Below, one piece after another: positions 1-8,549 of a stretch of DNA of 64,000 nucleotides (position 1 is its first letter; every line of letters starts with the position of its first letter). This DNA comes from Cognatundibacterium crateris (lineage in GTDB: Bacteria; Pseudomonadota; Gammaproteobacteria; Burkholderiales; Burkholderiaceae_D). The notes under the pieces are model-generated. The model made no database searches and was not told the DNA's origin. It saw only the letters and a list, made by a program, of their open reading frames with translations. The position numbers and the translations under genes are program-made. The stretch is taken from assembly GCF_010078235.1 (NCBI RefSeq), contig NZ_JAABOS010000001.1, forward strand, positions 558,001 through 622,000, in the 5' to 3' direction.

Positions 1-1294
1 ACGCAGACTGATCACGGATTTTCCAGTCATTTCTGTCCCATTCCTTGCCGGGAAACTGATAATGATCGACGTAGACATGTTCATCCACATAATCCATCGC
101 TGCATGCGAGTCTACATTCAGCAGACCGCCATAATAGGCCTGGGTTCCAGCCACTGGCACCAGATTGCCGACCTCAGCCCGGATCGTTTTCTTCATCAAT
201 TCCAGATACTGCTTATCGCTCTCGGACAGAAAGCGCAGGAAATCGATAACGCGGCGTCCCAGACCACTGTCAGGCAACTGATGCTGACGTTGCAAGGCAG
301 TGGGCACCGTCCAGTGAAACTTCTCGAATACCCGCCTCAACATATCCTGCGCCCTGAGGGTCCAGTCGTCACCCTGCTCCAGTATCCGCCTGTCCTGCAG
401 TGTCACCAGTAAGCCGCCTTTCTTTGGCAAACTGCAGCTGCGCCAGACTGCACATGCCTGCTCTATGCTACCGTACTGATGCTGTATCCAGCGCTGCCAC
501 TGCAATTGCAAGATGCGCTGATACTCACCTTTGAGCTGATCGATTTGCTGCCTTTGCCAGGCACCGACCAGTGAGGATTCATTATTAATTTCGACCATCG
601 CGAGCACCGGGTCGTCATTCAATTGCAGGCGACGCAGTAATTGCTGAGCATATTCCACCTGTAAGGCCTGCATTCTGGGCTCAAACATATGCATAGGCTG
701 GCTGGCAAACGGCATACTTTCACCAGCAAACAAGGGCGTGACCTGATCCACCGCTGGCCTGAACGCGTAACCCACATGCAGATTTAAATTGACGTAAATC
801 CCCTCATTCTTACAGGCGTCAATCAACAGACGCAATCGTCTTAAGGCTTCGTGATTAAAACTGGGATAAGCACCTGTCGTAAGTATGCCCTGAGGTTTGT
901 CGGCATCATCGCTGAGCTTAGTATCAAGATGGTGCAACCTCACCGCGTTAAACCCAAGGCGGCGCAGGCGTTTTGCCAGCTTGACTGCGCCCTGCTCATC
1001 CGGAAAATTATCTGCCGCCGAGAGACTGATACCAAAAAACCGCAAGCGCTTATCGTCGCCGGTATTGGGCTTTTTGTCAGTACCGGCGGTATAAAAATGG
1101 GCCTGCTTGACGAAAACACGGTCGGCCGCTGTAATCGGCCGGTTCAGTCCGGAAAAATCCACTACAGGCTGCAACTGATCTTCATTCACAGAAAACCGGT
1201 ACCAATCGATTTGCTCGGCACACACTGTTTGTGACGCAAATCCTGCCAGTAAGATCAGGCAATACCAGCGTAGGGGGAAAGAAAATAATTTCAT
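1..1294 (-). CDS. Secreted glycoside hydrolase-like protein (partial, C-terminus beyond window)
   Basis: The reading frame opens at an ATG at 1294 and stays open for 431 codons to the left edge. The N-terminus is a signal peptide of about 26 residues ending VCA. The mature part has the look of a clan GH-A (GH5-like) TIM barrel: RFFGIS near residue 86, GFNAVRLHHLD near 114-124, and MVEINNES with Glu239 in the position of the acid/base of the Asn-Glu motif. The nucleophile region would lie beyond the edge. Its place beside an exopolysaccharide polymerase suggests a secreted or periplasmic enzyme trimming the polymer, as is common in such loci. The family is inferred from motifs only, and substrate cannot be told. 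It is divergent from the polymerase gene, with 66 bases between. Confidence 0.72.
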   Translation of the reverse strand, partial: MKLFSFPLRWYCLILLAGFASQTVCAEQIDWYRFSVNEDQLQPVVDFSGLNRPITAADRVFVKQAHFYTAGTDKKPNTGDDKRLRFFGISLSAADNFPDEQGAVKLAKRLRRLGFNAVRLHHLDTKLSDDADKPQGILTTGAYPSFNHEALRRLRLLIDACKNEGIYVNLNLHVGYAFRPAVDQVTPLFAGESMPFASQPMHMFEPRMQALQVEYAQQLLRRLQLNDDPVLAMVEINNESSLVGAWQRQQIDQLKGEYQRILQLQWQRWIQHQYGSIEQACAVWRSCSLPKKGGLLVTLQDRRILEQGDDWTLRAQDMLRRVFEKFHWTVPTALQRQHQLPDSGLGRRVIDFLRFLSESDKQYLELMKKTIRAEVGNLVPVAGTQAYYGGLLNVDSHAAMDYVDEHVYVDHYQFPGKEWDRNDWKIRDQSA

Positions 1295-1360
1295 GAATAA
1301 AATCGCATCCAACTGACTAGCCTATAAAATACCAGCTATGCCATTAAAAAGACCGCCCGA

Positions 1361-2677
1361 ATGACGCCTGGTACGCAAAAAAATTTTCCAACTGAGATGC
1401 ATCCTGTAGAAATCGGGATTTTGCGTATCATTGTTGTGCTATTCGTTGTTTTTTCCCTGCTGCCTTACGGTATTTCCTGGGATTACTCGGGCAAGTCAGA
1501 AGTCACGATGGAAGGTTCCCTGACCACTAAACTGGAATGGGGCAGCCTGTTCCTGATCTCAGGCATTTTGCTGTATCGCCATCTTGAAACCGCATTGAAG
1601 TATCTGCGAGCACTCAATCCGTTTCTGATCATGGTGCTGGTCTGGTGTATCGCCTCCAGTCTGTGGTCGCCGATAGGTGGTGTGACCTTCAAGCGCGCGA
1701 TCCAGTTATACGGCATTGTAGTGATAGGCATCAGTCTGCAACTCTCGCCCAAACCCCTGCATCTGATGATCAATTCCTTGATCTACACCTTGATGGCGAT
1801 GCTGATGCTGTCATTTGTAATGGCACTCGCATTCCCCAGCATAGGCATAGACTATGAGTTAAAAGGAGCCTGGCGTGGCGCACTGTCACAAAAGAATGAA
1901 CTGGGCCAGGTTGCAGCGATGTCTATCCTGTTCTGGCAGGTAAAAGCCTGCCTGGAACAGGTCAGCTACAGAACCCTGCTGCTGGCGATTTTATTCAGCT
2001 TTTTCATGCTGGTGATGAGCAAAAGCTCAACCAGCATGATCATCACTTTGTCTACCAGCGCTATATTTCACTTACTGCGTAAGCGGCATCTGAGCTCGGA
2101 TTATCCGCTGATACGGATTTTCCTTAGCCTGCTATGTATGGCTTTACTCGCTGTCTACGCGTTCTATATGTTTGAATCGCGCATGCCAACCTGGGCTGAG
2201 ATTTCTTCCCCGATTGCAGGCATTTTTGGTAAAGGCTCAGATCTGACCGGTCGCACCGATATCTGGGAGCTGGTCTGGCTGGAAATTAATAAGCACTGGC
2301 TGCTCGGTCTGGGCTATGGCGCCTTCTGGTTAGGGCCGGACAGTCTGTCACAGTTTGTCATCGATGCTTTGCACTGGATTCCCCTGCAATCGCATAATGG
2401 CTATCTGGATATTCTGAATGAACAAGGCATCATAGGCCTGGCCCTGACCATATTGACCCTGCTGTCGCAAGCCTACTATCTGACCAGGCTCGCACAGCAC
2501 GATAAAATCCAAGCTGCGTTCTGGACCGCGATGCTGCTGGTGATCGTTGTGACCAATTTCACAGAAAGCAGCCTGTTTCGCGGCTTTGGCTTCCTGAACG
2601 TTTTCTTTATTTTCGCCCTGATTGCCGTGACCTCAGCCAATCAAAGAAACCAGGAACAGCTGCGTCTGCAGCGCTGA
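1361..2677 (+). CDS. O-antigen ligase / Wzy-type polysaccharide polymerase family protein
   Basis: A 438-residue inner-membrane protein with about ten hydrophobic segments and a large periplasmic loop near residues 270-345. The Wzy_C hallmark is present: GRTDIWE near 297-303, then a loop ending HNGYLD (His345) followed by a membrane helix starting GIIGLAL. Members polymerise lipid-linked repeat units (Wzy) or transfer glycan chains (WaaL); in a locus with EpsE/F/G and a priming transferase, polymerase is the likelier role. No strong ribosome-binding site precedes the ATG at 1361, and an ATG at 1397 is an alternative start. It converges on the acyltransferase gene with only 4 bases between stops, so no room for a separate terminator. 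Confidence 0.85.
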   Translation: MTPGTQKNFPTEMHPVEIGILRIIVVLFVVFSLLPYGISWDYSGKSEVTMEGSLTTKLEWGSLFLISGILLYRHLETALKYLRALNPFLIMVLVWCIASSLWSPIGGVTFKRAIQLYGIVVIGISLQLSPKPLHLMINSLIYTLMAMLMLSFVMALAFPSIGIDYELKGAWRGALSQKNELGQVAAMSILFWQVKACLEQVSYRTLLLAILFSFFMLVMSKSSTSMIITLSTSAIFHLLRKRHLSSDYPLIRIFLSLLCMALLAVYAFYMFESRMPTWAEISSPIAGIFGKGSDLTGRTDIWELVWLEINKHWLLGLGYGAFWLGPDSLSQFVIDALHWIPLQSHNGYLDILNEQGIIGLALTILTLLSQAYYLTRLAQHDKIQAAFWTAMLLVIVVTNFTESSLFRGFGFLNVFFIFALIAVTSANQRNQEQLRLQR

Positions 2678-2681
2678 AAAC

Positions 2682-3746
2682 TCAGTGCTTGATACCAGCG
2701 TGCAGATAGCGCTGTCCCAAGCGCAGGAATGGCGCTTCAATCAAGCGCTGCGAGCCATCGGCCAACGCCAGGGAAGCCACCATCATCAAACAGAATTTCA
2801 CAGGCAGGGACAGGTCTGGCAGCCAGAAGCTGATGATACCGAACACCAGCCAATGGTAGAGATACAGCGAATAGCTGATGCGTCCTATATACACCATAGC
2901 AGGAGACGCAAGCACACGGCTGGCCATATTGGATTCTGTAATCAGATGCGTAAACATCAAAGCCAGCGCAATCCCCTGTATCGAGTAGCGCCAGGATTCG
3001 CGGAAATTCTCATCACGTATCAACAAGGAAGCGAGCAATAGCAAGGCCCCTGCAATAAGCGCTTTACGCTGCGCAAAGCGAGCAGCCAGACCAGGGTAGC
3101 GCGCCTGTATCAATGCAAAGCAGGTGCCATACATAATTGAATCTGCGCGCGTATCGGTTGCCTTATAGATGCGGTAATGAACCAGTTGATCGAGCCCCAC
3201 TCCATAAACCAGATACAAACGCCACAACAGTATCCCTACGATAAATGTCAGCAAGCCCGCAAGAAAACGCCTGGGGAAAGCGATACACACTGAGAACACA
3301 AACGGAAACAGCATGTAGAAATGCTCTTCGACCGCGAGTGACCAGGTGATCGATAAAGGCGGCGGGAACAGGTCGCCACTGAAACCGACAAAAATCCCGA
3401 AGTAATTTGCAAAATAAAAAAACACCGACATCAGTTCTATCCACTGCCACTGCACGCCCGCCAGTTGCATCACTCCAAGTGAGATCAGAACAAACACGAT
3501 CAGCGCTGGCATCAGACGAAAAAAACGACGTAAGTAAAATTTAGAAATACTGACCTGCGCTGTCTTATCCCACTCCACTATCATCAGGCGGGTAATGATG
3601 TAGCCACTGATAAAAAAGAAGATCGTCACGCCTAAACCACCAGGCACCATATGCCCCAACCAGGCATGGGAGATCAGTACCAACAGGATGGAAACACCAC
3701 GTAGCCCATCCAGGGCTTGCAGGCGTGAATGCGAGGCAGGATTCAT
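2682..3746 (-). CDS. Acyltransferase 3 family membrane protein (OafA/YrhL-like)
   Basis: 354 residues, about ten membrane helices. The N-terminal signature LDGLRGVSILLVLISH (residues 12-27) carries the Arg and His expected of the family, followed by GGLGVTIFFFISGY and the conserved SITWSLAVEEHFY segment. These integral-membrane enzymes move acetyl or other acyl groups onto surface sugars. As the last gene of the leftward epsE-F-G-glycosyltransferase operon (18 bases after the glycosyltransferase), it probably decorates the exopolysaccharide with O-acyl groups. It lacks the C-terminal SGNH extension found in some relatives. The acyl donor and target sugar cannot be deduced. Confidence 0.88.
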   Translation of the reverse strand: MNPASHSRLQALDGLRGVSILLVLISHAWLGHMVPGGLGVTIFFFISGYIITRLMIVEWDKTAQVSISKFYLRRFFRLMPALIVFVLISLGVMQLAGVQWQWIELMSVFFYFANYFGIFVGFSGDLFPPPLSITWSLAVEEHFYMLFPFVFSVCIAFPRRFLAGLLTFIVGILLWRLYLVYGVGLDQLVHYRIYKATDTRADSIMYGTCFALIQARYPGLAARFAQRKALIAGALLLLASLLIRDENFRESWRYSIQGIALALMFTHLITESNMASRVLASPAMVYIGRISYSLYLYHWLVFGIISFWLPDLSLPVKFCLMMVASLALADGSQRLIEAPFLRLGQRYLHAGIKH

Positions 3747-3764
3747 GTTAACTTCATTAAAAAA

Positions 3765-4703
3765 TCAGGAGGATTCCGCACTGCCATAGGCTTCGGGAAC
3801 TTTACCGGCAAAATGATTGAGCTTGCCAAACTGCGAGGCCACTATTCTGGCCCAGCGAAACGCACGCTGAGGTGCAAATAAAATCAATAAGGCCGCGCAC
3901 AGCATGCCTATCAATGCCTGCACTATTGCGCGCAGCCCAAGCCAGCAAGCCCTTAGCGGACGCTGTGCTGCGGGCGTCATCAGTAACTCGGTACGCATAA
4001 ACAGTTGCCCGGTCCGAAACGAGCGCTGCAATAACCATTTCCGGGTCGCGCGCTCAGCGGGAACAGATTCAAACACGGGTGCATCATCGCACCAGATCAT
4101 TTTCGCGCCTGCCATGTCGAGACGGCGGAATAAGACAGAATCTTCGCCACCGGTACGCCCGAACGCAGGATCAAACACCGCACCATTCTGCGCCTGAGCC
4201 AGTAACACACTGCGCCTGACCAAGACATTACCGCTGCGTGCATCATGGTGGTCAATGACCGTCCCATTCGGCAAGCGCCGTCTCTCAAAATAGCCACCGC
4301 GCCTGACCCAGTCTGGCGTACTGGCATCATACTCAGGAACAACAGGCGCAAACACCACATCGGCCTGATAGTTGAATTGCGCATTTCTGAGCTGGCGTAA
4401 CCAGGAACTGTGCGGGTATTCATCATCATCAACCATGCATATCCACTCGCCTTGCGCAGCACGAATCGCTGCATTTCGGGCCAGTGAGATATTGGAGACG
4501 GGTAAATGGATAAACGTCAGCCGCTCACCGAACAAGGCTGCCTGTTTCTGCAATTCAGACTGGGCAGAGTGAGCAGGATCGTTGTCCACCACAACAAGCT
4601 GTAGCGTAACATCCTGAATATCCTGCATCCGTATTGCATTCAACAAGCGTGCCAGCAACTGCGGACGCTTGAATGTGCAGATACAAATGCTGATATCGAC
4701 CAT
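3765..4703 (-). CDS. Family 2 glycosyltransferase
   Basis: 312 residues with a GT-A fold start: DISICICTFKRPQLLARLLNAI, then VVVDNDPAHS, and the metal-binding cluster MVDDDEYPHSSW, giving the nucleotide-sugar/metal site. Later GNVLVRRSV and GGEDSVLFRRL match the acceptor-side GGED-type motif. A hydrophobic stretch near residues 255-280 may anchor the C-terminus in the membrane. It lies one base after epsG and 18 bases before the acyltransferase, so it is co-transcribed with the chain-length and export genes. It probably adds one sugar of the repeat unit at the cytoplasmic face. Donor and linkage are unknown. Confidence 0.88.
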   Translation of the reverse strand: MVDISICICTFKRPQLLARLLNAIRMQDIQDVTLQLVVVDNDPAHSAQSELQKQAALFGERLTFIHLPVSNISLARNAAIRAAQGEWICMVDDDEYPHSSWLRQLRNAQFNYQADVVFAPVVPEYDASTPDWVRRGGYFERRRLPNGTVIDHHDARSGNVLVRRSVLLAQAQNGAVFDPAFGRTGGEDSVLFRRLDMAGAKMIWCDDAPVFESVPAERATRKWLLQRSFRTGQLFMRTELLMTPAAQRPLRACWLGLRAIVQALIGMLCAALLILFAPQRAFRWARIVASQFGKLNHFAGKVPEAYGSAESS

Positions 4704-4704
4704 G

Positions 4705-5649
4705 TCAGTTCTTCTGCTTAGAGACTTTTTTACTACGCCCAGGCATCCATTTCAGTAAAGCCTGGTGCCAGCGGCCTTTTCGTACCGGCTGATACTCGTT
4801 GTAAATCGTTCCTGCAATATCGACACCCGCCGCCTGCATATCATTTTTAACCTGACGCAGATCGCTGATACGGGTCAGGTCCTTCTTAGCCACCAGCAAG
4901 GCCGCACCGACCTGATGTGCGAGCATTTGTGCATCGGAGGCGCTGCCTGACGCATGGGTATCAACCACAAATGCATCAAAGTCTGCATAGCAGCTGTCCA
5001 GCAAATCTTTGATACGCGGGACTTGCAATAACTCCAGGGGATTTGGTGGTCGTGGCCCCGATGGTAAAAGCTGTAACCCTGGTAATAAGGGAATCAATAC
5101 TTCGCCCAGCTGTTGACGCCCTGCCAGCACTGATGACAAGCCATCGGGCGAGCCCAGCGCAAAGAACTGATGCAGGCTGCCAGTACGCAAATCACCATCA
5201 ATTAACAGTGTACGCCGCCCTACCTGTGACAAGGCAATCGCAAGGCTGACTGCCATATAGCTTTTCCCCTCGCCACTCACGGAGCTGACGACCGCAATCC
5301 GGATTTTGTCTGCTGCATCAAATTTCAACAGCAGCTCACTGCGCAAACGCCGGATTTCTTCCGCCTCTTTTGAAAATGGCTGGTGAAAAAAACGCAGAGA
5401 CGGATCAGCCACACCGTTTAACAGATTCTTAGAATTGAAACCAAACTGCTGGCCCAAGGCCTGATCAATCTGCGCCTGCGTCAGCAAACCGAGACGCAAT
5501 GCCGCATCACCAAAACGCAGTTTGTGCTGTCTTTGCTCATGTGCGATCTGCTCAATCTGCGCTTCTGTCAGCAAACCTTGTTGCAGGAACAGTTCACCCA
5601 ACCTGCCAACCTGATGCCGCTCAGCCCGCATAATAATTGTCTCAGACAT
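4705..5649 (-). CDS. epsG: EpsG-type chain-length/tyrosine-kinase-like ATPase
   Basis: 314 residues from the ATG at 5649, chosen because AAAGGAG sits five bases upstream and because an upstream start would overlap epsF by over 100 bases. Residues about 12-75 hold two tandem LLT-AQI helical units resembling the MshEN/GspE N-terminal domain. Then comes a CpsD/CapB-type P-loop ATPase: SSVSGEGKS (Walker A), LLIDGDLR (Walker A') and FDAFVVDTH (Walker B). The usual C-terminal tyrosine cluster of BY-kinases is absent; the tail is basic (Arg/Lys-rich). Together with EpsF it should form the bipartite regulator of polymer length. It overlaps epsF by 8 bases. Symbol follows the Methylobacillus eps naming. 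Confidence 0.82.
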   Translation of the reverse strand: MSETIIMRAERHQVGRLGELFLQQGLLTEAQIEQIAHEQRQHKLRFGDAALRLGLLTQAQIDQALGQQFGFNSKNLLNGVADPSLRFFHQPFSKEAEEIRRLRSELLLKFDAADKIRIAVVSSVSGEGKSYMAVSLAIALSQVGRRTLLIDGDLRTGSLHQFFALGSPDGLSSVLAGRQQLGEVLIPLLPGLQLLPSGPRPPNPLELLQVPRIKDLLDSCYADFDAFVVDTHASGSASDAQMLAHQVGAALLVAKKDLTRISDLRQVKNDMQAAGVDIAGTIYNEYQPVRKGRWHQALLKWMPGRSKKVSKQKN

Positions 5650-7084
5650 GCTTGCTCCTTTGAGCAGCGCCGAACTGCGACCTGTCTTCACCTTCAGCAC
5701 GTTCGCAAAATCCGATTTGCGCCAACACCGGCACTTCAAACTCGCGCTCCAGATCTTCAACACAGCGTACTTTGCGCTGCATCAGTTCCAGCAGGAATGC
5801 AAGGCTGAAGCCGAACATCAATCCTGCAATCAGGCCAAACACGAGGTTATTACGCAGCAAGGGCTTGGCATGCTTTTCGGGCAATTCAGCCCAGCGCATT
5901 ACAGATGCATTGGAAATCGCGACATTACTGGTCATAAGTAACTCATCAAATTTTTGTATCGCGGCGTTATACACTTTTTGCACGCTATCGAGCTGACGTT
6001 GATACGAACTGATCACATCGCGGTGGCGCTTGTTTTCAAAGGTTTTTTTCTGATAGCCAGCCAATTCAGTTTCCATCACCTTTTCCTGCTGACGCAAACG
6101 CGCCTCAGCAGAATTGACCGAATCGACTGCCGTCGTTGACTCACGCTTTAATTTCTCTATCAGCGACTGACGCTCATCCTGAATCGCGATGTATTTCGGA
6201 TGACGTGGTCCCAGCGTCGTTTTTGCATTGGCAAGCTGGGTGTCGAGTGCCACCAAGGCCGCCTTCAAGCCTGAGATATGGCCTATACCTGCGATTTCAG
6301 GTAAGTCGGAATTGGTGTTGCCTTGTCTGAGCATATTGTCCAAGGCCTGCCTTTTGGCCTGCGCCTCGACACGCTGCAACTGGGTTTCAATCAGGCGGTT
6401 ACTGAGCACGCCCATCTGCCGCGATTCCACATCAGCGCGCTCATCGACATCGACAATCTGATGCTCTTGCTGATAAGCCGTGAGTTTCTTCTGAATCTCA
6501 TCCATCTGACGGCTAAGGGTTTCAAGCTGGACATTGTATTGATCACGGCGGGCACGGGCCGGTGCATTTGCCATTTCCAGCGACAGATCGATATATGCCT
6601 TAATGACCGCATTCACCACATCCCTGGCATGTGCCGGGTCATGAGAAGAATATTGAATTTCGATGACACGGCTGTTTTTATGTGGCGCGACTTCGATTTT
6701 ATCGGCGATCGTTTCTGCCAGATGCCGCAAACCACGCTGTTCACCGTAGCGCGCAATCAGCTTACGTGCCTCTTCCGTATCATGCAGCCCCAGGGCGGCA
6801 ATCACATGTTCCGCGGCTTTGACGCTTTTCATCACATCATATTGAGTTTGCAGATAGCTTTCATCCTGCAGCGGATGAAACTGACGCCCCGCAATCGGGT
6901 CATTCATTTTGTAGTCGATGAATACATCAGCATTCGCAACATAGGTCTTGGGTACGACCAGGCTGGCAATCGCCGCCACGACCACCGCAATCACAGTCAC
7001 GACAGCAATCAGATTGCGGCGCGCATTGAGCATTGCGCCTATCTGGGTAAAAGATAAAATCAGGTCAGCTGAGGGAGAGCGCAT
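5642..7084 (-). CDS. epsF: EpsF-type chain-length determinant protein (Wzz/PCP family)
   Basis: 480 residues. A first membrane helix lies near residues 22-47, then a long periplasmic region starting with the Wzz-type motif KTYVANADVFIDYKM, a coiled coil (about residues 170-390, rich in Glu, Gln, Lys, Arg), and a second membrane helix near 415-440 followed by a short cytoplasmic tail. This two-helix layout is that of polysaccharide co-polymerases that set chain length and contact the ATPase partner. The gene begins 8 bases after epsE and overlaps epsG by 8 bases, indicating coupled translation of an export complex. RRAR-type basic patches face the cytoplasm. Confidence 0.88.
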   Translation of the reverse strand: MRSPSADLILSFTQIGAMLNARRNLIAVVTVIAVVVAAIASLVVPKTYVANADVFIDYKMNDPIAGRQFHPLQDESYLQTQYDVMKSVKAAEHVIAALGLHDTEEARKLIARYGEQRGLRHLAETIADKIEVAPHKNSRVIEIQYSSHDPAHARDVVNAVIKAYIDLSLEMANAPARARRDQYNVQLETLSRQMDEIQKKLTAYQQEHQIVDVDERADVESRQMGVLSNRLIETQLQRVEAQAKRQALDNMLRQGNTNSDLPEIAGIGHISGLKAALVALDTQLANAKTTLGPRHPKYIAIQDERQSLIEKLKRESTTAVDSVNSAEARLRQQEKVMETELAGYQKKTFENKRHRDVISSYQRQLDSVQKVYNAAIQKFDELLMTSNVAISNASVMRWAELPEKHAKPLLRNNLVFGLIAGLMFGFSLAFLLELMQRKVRCVEDLEREFEVPVLAQIGFCERAEGEDRSQFGAAQRSKHV

Positions 7085-7092
7085 CGACTACC

Positions 7093-8022
7093 TTAAAAAA
7101 TACGTTCATTAACCACTACCACATCGCCTGGCAGCACAACATCTTTAATATTGGCAGGCATTTCTATCAGCTCACCATGCTTGTCTTTACGATGAATCAC
7201 AATGCGCGACGACGAACCACGCTCAGAAACACCGCCACCCACTGCGAGTACCCGCATCACATTCATGGCCTCTTCCATAGGATAGCTACCGGGGCGGCGT
7301 ACTTCTCCATACACATAGAAAGTCTTTTGCTGACCAACGACCAACACATCATTGGGTAGAATTTTCTGCATCAGTTTTTCATTGTTTTTGTTATTATCAA
7401 ACTCGATTTGCATGGTATCGACTTCTGCAGATTCCTGATCCGCAGCTGCATTTTTACGCAATAATTTGACTGATTTGTCCGCACGTGTCGTCAGGCCGCC
7501 GGCCAGACTCAGGGCATCCAGCACATTCAATTGTCCCTGCATAGGAAAACGACCCGGCCGCACCACTTCACCAAAGACCGAGAAATTACGGCTTATCTGC
7601 TGGCCGATACGCACAGCCACCTTAGGATTGATCAGATACTGACCTTGCTCTAATTTATTGGCAAACTGAATTGCCACGTCCATGGTCGATTTGCCTTTGA
7701 CTTCCATCGCACCAACCAAAGGTAAGGTGATAATTCCCATTGAACCCACCACCACATCTGCGCTCAAATCAGGCTGTCCAAACACAGTAATAATCAGCTG
7801 ATCCCCCTCACCCACGACATCAGCACGTGTTTCCATCATTCCGGAATCGGCGCTGTTTTCAAGTATCGGTGCTGCTTTCTTAGCCGGCGGATTAACTACT
7901 GGCTGATAGGAGAGATTGAAATCCAGTTTTAAACGCAATCCGGGCAGTTGAGATGACTCTTCGGCTTGAGCAAGCGAAAAAAATGAAGAGATCAATATTC
8001 CGCAATAACAAACGCGGAGCAT
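7093..8022 (-). CDS. epsE: EpsE-type outer-membrane polysaccharide export protein
   Basis: 309 residues from the ATG at 8022, chosen because it places a signal peptide (MLRVCYCG, hydrophobic core, cleavage after LAQA) at the N-terminus. A GTG at 8109 would bury the signal peptide behind 29 polar residues. The mature protein has the Poly_export domain (GEGDQLIITVFGQPDLS, then GMITLPLVG-like and GQYLINPKVAVRI), followed by two SLBB segments, VFGEVVRPGRFPMQG and VYGEVRRPGSYPM. Wza-family proteins form the outer-membrane channel for the polymer. No lipobox cysteine follows the cleavage site, so it differs from lipoprotein Wza. It is the first gene of the leftward operon. Confidence 0.85.
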   Translation of the reverse strand: MLRVCYCGILISSFFSLAQAEESSQLPGLRLKLDFNLSYQPVVNPPAKKAAPILENSADSGMMETRADVVGEGDQLIITVFGQPDLSADVVVGSMGIITLPLVGAMEVKGKSTMDVAIQFANKLEQGQYLINPKVAVRIGQQISRNFSVFGEVVRPGRFPMQGQLNVLDALSLAGGLTTRADKSVKLLRKNAAADQESAEVDTMQIEFDNNKNNEKLMQKILPNDVLVVGQQKTFYVYGEVRRPGSYPMEEAMNVMRVLAVGGGVSERGSSSRIVIHRKDKHGELIEMPANIKDVVLPGDVVVVNERIF

Positions 8023-8549
8023 GTCATTCTTCAAATTTACAATTGGTGAAAAAATCATTGAAAACCGATTATTGGGATGGAATTTACTTATTTTATCGCG
8101 CTGCCGCACTTATGATTGCATATTTTTGTCAGAGAAACAAAATCACTAGGCGGCTCGGTTAAATTAATTTTCCTGAAAGTAACTATTCGCAGCCGACTCT
8201 CCGCGACAAACTCAATTTTAAATTGCTTGCATAGAAAAGCATCATGCCTGCTGTGTTTATTTTCACAACAGCTTAAACCAGAGATCCACTTTTTGGTATT
8301 TTTAAGTGCACATATTCAATAATTTCTGCAATTGAAAAATAGTGCAAAAAAATACAACCCCTATTGGTCACCATGTTAGTTTAACTCTGCCGGACTATTC
8401 TTCTGCGATGAGCAGAGTTTGACATCGATTCCAGCAAAACCAGATAGCCAAGCACAGAACTAATAAAACCCGAGCAAATAAAAAACTCTTGAATCGGGTG
8501 AAGTCAGAATGCCTGCCCCTATTTTTGTTGCGACATTTTTCTTAGGAAA
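8023..8549 (+). other. 527-base divergent intergenic region between epsE and a lipoprotein gene
   Basis: AT-rich, non-coding stretch that must carry promoters for the leftward eps operon and for the lipoprotein gene. No convincing open frame, classic sigma-70 pair or sigma-54 GG-N10-GC site was found by eye. A GTG-initiated extension of epsE reaches 8109 but is judged untranslated. Its length suggests regulated transcription. Confidence 0.4.

Noticed and set aside
6323-7057. 244-codon plus-strand frame opposite epsF
   Set aside because: Antisense shadow of epsF; no recognisable domain or start signal.
8023-8109. N-terminal extension of epsE from a GTG
   Set aside because: It would place 29 polar residues before the signal peptide; no ribosome-binding site.
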